Assembly (NCBI RefSeq): GCF_018446385.1
Contig: NC_056000.1
Coordinates: 80,424,688 to 80,488,687, forward strand
Direction: 5' to 3'
Source: Zingiber officinale
Lineage: Eukaryota > Streptophyta > Magnoliopsida > Zingiberales > Zingiberaceae
DNA length: 64,000 bases
Both the position numbers and the translations under genes were made by a program. Shown here one piece after another: positions 59,200 to 64,000 of the stretch (position 1 is its first letter; every line of letters begins with the position of its first letter). The notes under the pieces were generated by a model, which had not been told where the DNA came from, made no database searches, and worked only from the letters and a program-made list of their open reading frames with translations.

Positions 59200-61218
59200 G
59201 TATGTCCATTCTCATGTTTCAGACTTAAATATCTTGCCTTTGTTTTTTTGTTTAGCAAACTATCTGGATTCTTCCTGTTCTCACTGTCATATCCTAGTAA
59301 ACCAATGGACTTTGGCTTCTTGCCTTTGACATGTTGCATATGGCTATGTTTTCAGAATAATTTATATTGGGTATATATGATTTTGTCAATATTACCTAGT
59401 ATTTTATAACTCTAGCCACATAGATTTCTGCAAAAGGTCATACACCGACCCCGGGTGCCCCCACATGGCTGGCTACACAGCCATCTATAGAGAGGTAAAT
59501 CAGGAAACTGAGCCAGCCGCATAGATGATTTGATGGCAAGTATGTTATGTAGGAATTTCTAAGATTAACTATCTGCCTGTGTGTTGGCGGATAACAAACC
59601 AATTTAATATAAGTAAAAACCATAAAATTCCATATGTATACATCAATGGCATGATAAATATGTTAATATACCTATTACATCCTAAATTTCAAACATATTT
59701 TTTTTTTCAATATTTAGTCTATAACAAAATGTGATCAATCATGATCGTTAGATCAAATGCTGACAACATATACTGACATCGAGTGTTCAAACTATTCAGC
59801 AGGAGAATGTTAATTCCTTTACACAACCATCTTATGTTGTCAACTTCTCTAAGCAGTGCGTACTATTGTCAAAAAAGTTAAATATGTATGTGGTAATCAT
59901 AAATGTACAAAGCGATATGGGTTGCTTAGGCACTAAAACTAGATTCAAGTTTGCTAACCAACAGTGAAGATTTGATCCAATTCTAACTAACTATTCTAAG
60001 TTGGTTTGTGCCTGACCAACTAGGAATGTAGAAAGAGCAATGTTCTATCTAAGATTGCATCCTAGATTATAGAAAAGCTTGTTTGAATTCTAACAAAGTG
60101 GAAAATATAAACTGGAAAAAGAATCCAAAAGATGGCCTTCTTATTACCGGCAATTATTATTTCCAAAATTAAGTACAAAATTGAAATACAAATGGAAGTA
60201 GATAAATATCTATATATTTTATAATATTTTTCATTGATTTGTAATAATTTTTATTAAATTCTTAAAATAGTTATAACAAATAAAAGTATAATATATGTTT
60301 TGATGCCAATTTCTGAGTTGACCTTTTGATCGGTCAATTATTTTCTAATGTGCTTATTAATTATATATACAATTGAAAGGTACAAATTATATATATTACA
60401 TCATTATCGAGTTCATTTGTTCAACAAATTTGACTTTTTGAACTATCAACCTGATAGAGTTACCAATTTGATCTTGGCCCGGTTTTCAAAACACTGCTCT
60501 TTCCTGTCCATAATAAATAAATTCTAATCCCTCATCTTCATCATGTCTCTATTTTCAGATGATCTTTCATCTTCCCACGATTAAGATTTAAGACCCTTGC
60601 CTTCAAATATCTATTTCCAGATCAATTAAATCCTTACGATCTTTGTCATCGTTGTACAGCTCCAGGGAAAATTCTAACAGTTAATTTGAGTTCCGGTTAC
60701 TAACTAACATACATGTACCATGGGGCTGACCTCCTCTGTTTTCTGTGCCTTCAACAGTGGCAAAGCTTCATCGTCTACTACCTCTAGGTAGCGTATACTG
60801 TCATCGTTGCCACTTTCTTCATCTCCTATCCCCCTCTGGGATCTCTCAAGACCACAACAACCTCACCATGTGAGCATCATTCACATTTCGCCAGTGAGTC
60901 CACATCTTGCCAAATTCCTTCATCAATCAATCTCTCTCATATATTCTGCTTTATATTTGGTGCCATCTCAAAGTGAAGCTAAACTAGAGGAGCGCTTTAG
61001 GCATTTCATGGTCTTTATGGGTCTGATTTGGGTGCCATCAATGATTGCATCTCTATTCAATCTCATCGTTAGATATGATTATGAGGGCCTAGGTATATTG
61101 TCATTATGGTTTCATCCTTATAATCCTTTTATTCTTTTGTTGCGCCAAATACTTTCAATATTGAAACCAGAAGAAGAAAGGTTAAGAGATGCACTACTTC
61201 CATGGGGAAAATAACTAT
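59200..61218. other. No convincing gene; possible long intron
   Basis: If the SEUSS exons continue beyond the window, this is intron. Around 59440-59630 is a block (CCGACCCCGGGTGCCCCCAC, AGAGAGGTAAATCAGGAAAC) that could be part of a short interspersed repeat. The 135-codon frame at 60807-61214 has no recognisable motif. Confidence 0.4.
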
Positions 61219-61759
61219 GACCATTGCCCTATAATGACAATGGGTATATGGTCACATGCCTCTCTTAACGACCAGCTTGCTTTCGTGCTCACTCATGATG
61301 TCACCCTATCTCCCTATCTACAATTGTCATGCACACATGTCACTTTGCACAACCCATCACCTCAATCACCTGGTAGTCAGCAAGAGCACACTGGCGCGCT
61401 GCCATTTTCCTGCCTGCAATAGGATGTCAGGAACCCAAGATGGAAGAACCCAAGCTGCTGGCTACTGCAGGTTGTTGGGATGAAGACCATTGCCCTATAA
61501 TGACAAATGGGTATATGGCCACATGCCTCTCTTAACTACCAGCTTGCTTTTGTGCTCACTCATGATGCCACCCTATCTCCCTATCTACAATTGTCATCCA
61601 CACATGTCACTTTGCACAACCCGTCACAGCGTCACCTCAATCACCTGATACTCGGCAAGAGCACACTGTGGCATGCTGCCATTTTCCTGCCTGCAATCGG
61701 ATGTGGAACGCAAGATGGAAGACCCAAGCTGCTGACTACTGGAGGTTGTTGGGATGAAG
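61219..61759 (+). repeat. 266-bp tandem duplication
   Basis: GACCATTGCCCTATAATGAC begins at 61219 and again at 61485. The two units share nearly their whole length to GTTGTTGGGATGAAG, with small indels in the second. Open frames within are short and differ between units, so it is non-coding. Confidence 0.85.
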
Positions 61760-64000
61760 TGAGGAGGGGAAGGGAGCAACTGGGAGAATGATAGATGTAG
61801 GCTGTGGGTGAAGGGAGGAGAAAAGTTTAAGATAGGAAACCTCCATCTCTGTCATTGCACATCTTGTCTTATCGAAGCGAACACGTGGAGAAACAAAATA
61901 ATGACTTAAATTATAAATTCATGTTACTGATCTTTCCATTTTTGCTTTGTATGATACTTTTGAAGGTTTCTTGGTCCTTGCATTATGGTACTTTATTACA
62001 TCATGTGGAACTTGCCTGTTTTGTTACTTTAATTACCCTAGTAAAATAATGAGCTTTTGTGTTGATGCCTGTAATTAAGGAGATGGATTATCGTCTTAAT
62101 TAACTATCTGATTATTTGGTTTTTGTCTCGATTCAGCATGATATCTTACTATTTCCTGGACAATTCTTTATTTTCATTTATGTTCATTTCCACTATGACC
62201 ATAGTTTTCAAATTCGGCCAATCCAGATCTGAATTGGACAAGTTGTGTCTATCAAGCAGAACCCAATGTGCTATGTACAAAGAAATTAGACAACAAGCAG
62301 AATATGTATGGAACAGTTGGGAGAAGCTTGGAACAAGATAAACCTCAAGCATATTGGGTAATAACCATTCAAATTTCAGTGAGACAATTGATTTTTGTTG
62401 ATTGTGATAATTTCCTTGGATGGGAAATGGAGAATGAATTGGAAAAAGGAAGAAGTAGAAATACGGGTTAATGCTTTGTCACTGCATTGGTGATATTCTG
62501 CTTAGAAATTGAATGTGACTGCTGGATAGTACAAGAATTGCAATTGAGAGAGATGAAAGGGATATCTTGTTTTTAATAGAGAGATTAATGGGGTATCTTG
62601 ATTGCGAAAATGAGATTTATCAGGACACACATGTCCAGGTCGAACTAACAAGGTAAAAACAGTTTAAAGTGCTAAAGTAGTGCAGTAATATAGTAGACAG
62701 GTGTATCTTAATTTTGTAAACTAAGGTAACAAGAAAATTGGAATATAATTTTTCCATGTATGACGTTGCAGCACTATAATTGGACATGGACTAAATACTC
62801 ATTGTATATATAGAATGCAAATGGGTCAAAACATCCAATTGTTATAAATAGTATTTATTAAATATTACTTGTCATCAACAATACTTGTTAAATAATACAA
62901 TATTGAGGGTTAAGTATTATTAACTTAGTATGCTTTCATGTACTAATAAGAAAGACATGGTGCAAGCTTATTGAAATTATTTAATATCCATATTAATAGT
63001 ATCATTGCAGAAATGGTTGAATATTAAACAACATTTAACTTGTATTATGGTATTTATTATTACATATTTAAAACTCATTGGTGTTGATAATAGATATTTA
63101 TATACTGGACTATAATATTAAATATTGGTAAACGTGCAAATAGTTAAATTTTGTATTTTAGTTATATATTATGATTATGTAATAATAACACACAAATACT
63201 TAGCTTTTATATTTTTTTATTATTAGACACCAAACAAAACTTTTCTTATGTATTTTTCATTTTGAATTTAGCATTTTCAATTCAAGCTTGTTGATCCTAC
63301 CAATTTGATATGATCAATATTAAGATTTTTGGTCCAACTGATCCCTATATTGATATTGATTCTATAAATCACTTGCATAACACTTTAATCGTACATCATG
63401 TATCATTGAATTACTAAATGTACATGATATCATAACTATGATACTCTTATTGGTACAATTCTTAGAATCATATGATCATGATTCATATTATACAATACAT
63501 TATGATTTACATGTGAACAATGAGGTCCATGCATATGATCAGGAGTGAAAAGAATTGTAAATGGTTTGGTTCAATTCAATACAATTCCACACAAATCTTA
63601 TTTTATACAATTCTAAAAAGAAACAAAACTCACTAAAGTTAAATCTAAAAAAATAAGATTAGGAAATAAATTAAACCTAATATATCACAGGGTGACTGAG
63701 TTGACAAGAGCCAAGGTGGACAGGACACCTAATAAATACTGAGAAGAATAAGTCTTGTTACATCAATATGCAAAGTGACAATGAGCGCAAAGTTGATGGT
63801 GACTCAAAAGGAATGTCATAGTAAAGTTGTCTTCCAATTTACCTTTTTTTATATGTGAAAGCATTTGCCGATGAACTTTTTTTATTGCTTATTTCATTTT
63901 CATTTTAGTGGAATTAGATGAACAATAGCGTATGCATTGCCATCAATGTTAGATATGGATCAACATTAACTTCCTTCCAATTATTTTAAATGAAGTAGAA
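61760..64000. other. AT-rich DNA, nothing recognised
   Basis: No splice-supported exon, repeat family or RNA gene could be identified. The short open stretch at 62123-62341 lacks any family motif. The sequence becomes strongly AT-rich after 62700. Confidence 0.45.

Noticed and set aside
59438-59623. A SINE or coding fragment
   Set aside because: A few phrases look repeat-like, but no ends, duplication or second copy were found in the window.
60807-61214. A 135-codon protein gene
   Set aside because: No recognisable domain or splice context, and it runs into a tandem duplication.

Overview
This window is nuclear DNA of a flowering plant, most probably a monocot. The evidence is spliced genes with plant-only families (FAR1-RELATED, eIF4E, B3, SEUSS, DUF1664), Copia and Gypsy-type LTR elements, an hAT transposon, Helitron remains, Au-type SINEs and a plastid-derived fragment. 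The LTRs rich in CGATCGATTGGG-type motifs recall those of Zingiberales (ginger and banana relatives), but that is an inference from memory and no database search was possible.

Layout. Positions 560-3650 hold a minus-strand FAR1-RELATED SEQUENCE gene with one in-frame stop. Positions 4020-31800 are almost entirely nested transposable elements. They comprise two fragments of one LTR family (4.0-4.95 and 7.36-8.23 kb) split by a solo LTR (4958-7358), and a Gypsy-type LTR fragment (8236-8706). A decayed Copia element (8707-19985) follows, carrying a second solo LTR of the same family in inverted orientation (15267-17850). Next come a degenerate short repeat, a 71-bp minisatellite of about 26 copies, and a dead antisense coiled-coil ORF. 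A large LTR (23349-30789) carries both an intact TRIM element (23484-24217) and a complete hAT element (24891-29808). That LTR in turn abuts a Helitron helicase pseudogene (30790-31800).

Positions 32774-59199 are gene territory, all on the plus strand: a 14-exon DUF1664 membrane protein gene (32774-46657), a five-exon eIF4E gene (47456-51544), and a B3-domain gene (52849-57554). The B3 exons run in the same reading phase into six internal exons of a SEUSS-type LIM-binding co-regulator (57823-59199). The introns hold a solo LTR, an hAT-like MITE, three or more SINE copies, local tandem duplications and a decayed plastid trnI-CAU piece. From 59200 to the end I see no convincing gene, only a 266-bp tandem duplication and AT-rich DNA.

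The genes do not form a pathway. The point most worth testing is the apparent in-frame B3::SEUSS arrangement, which could be a chimeric gene born by DNA-level exon capture. The transposon part is a well-dated nest: target-site duplications can be read for two large solo LTRs, the TRIM, the hAT element and two SINEs. All exon boundaries are my own reading of splice signals and homology from memory.
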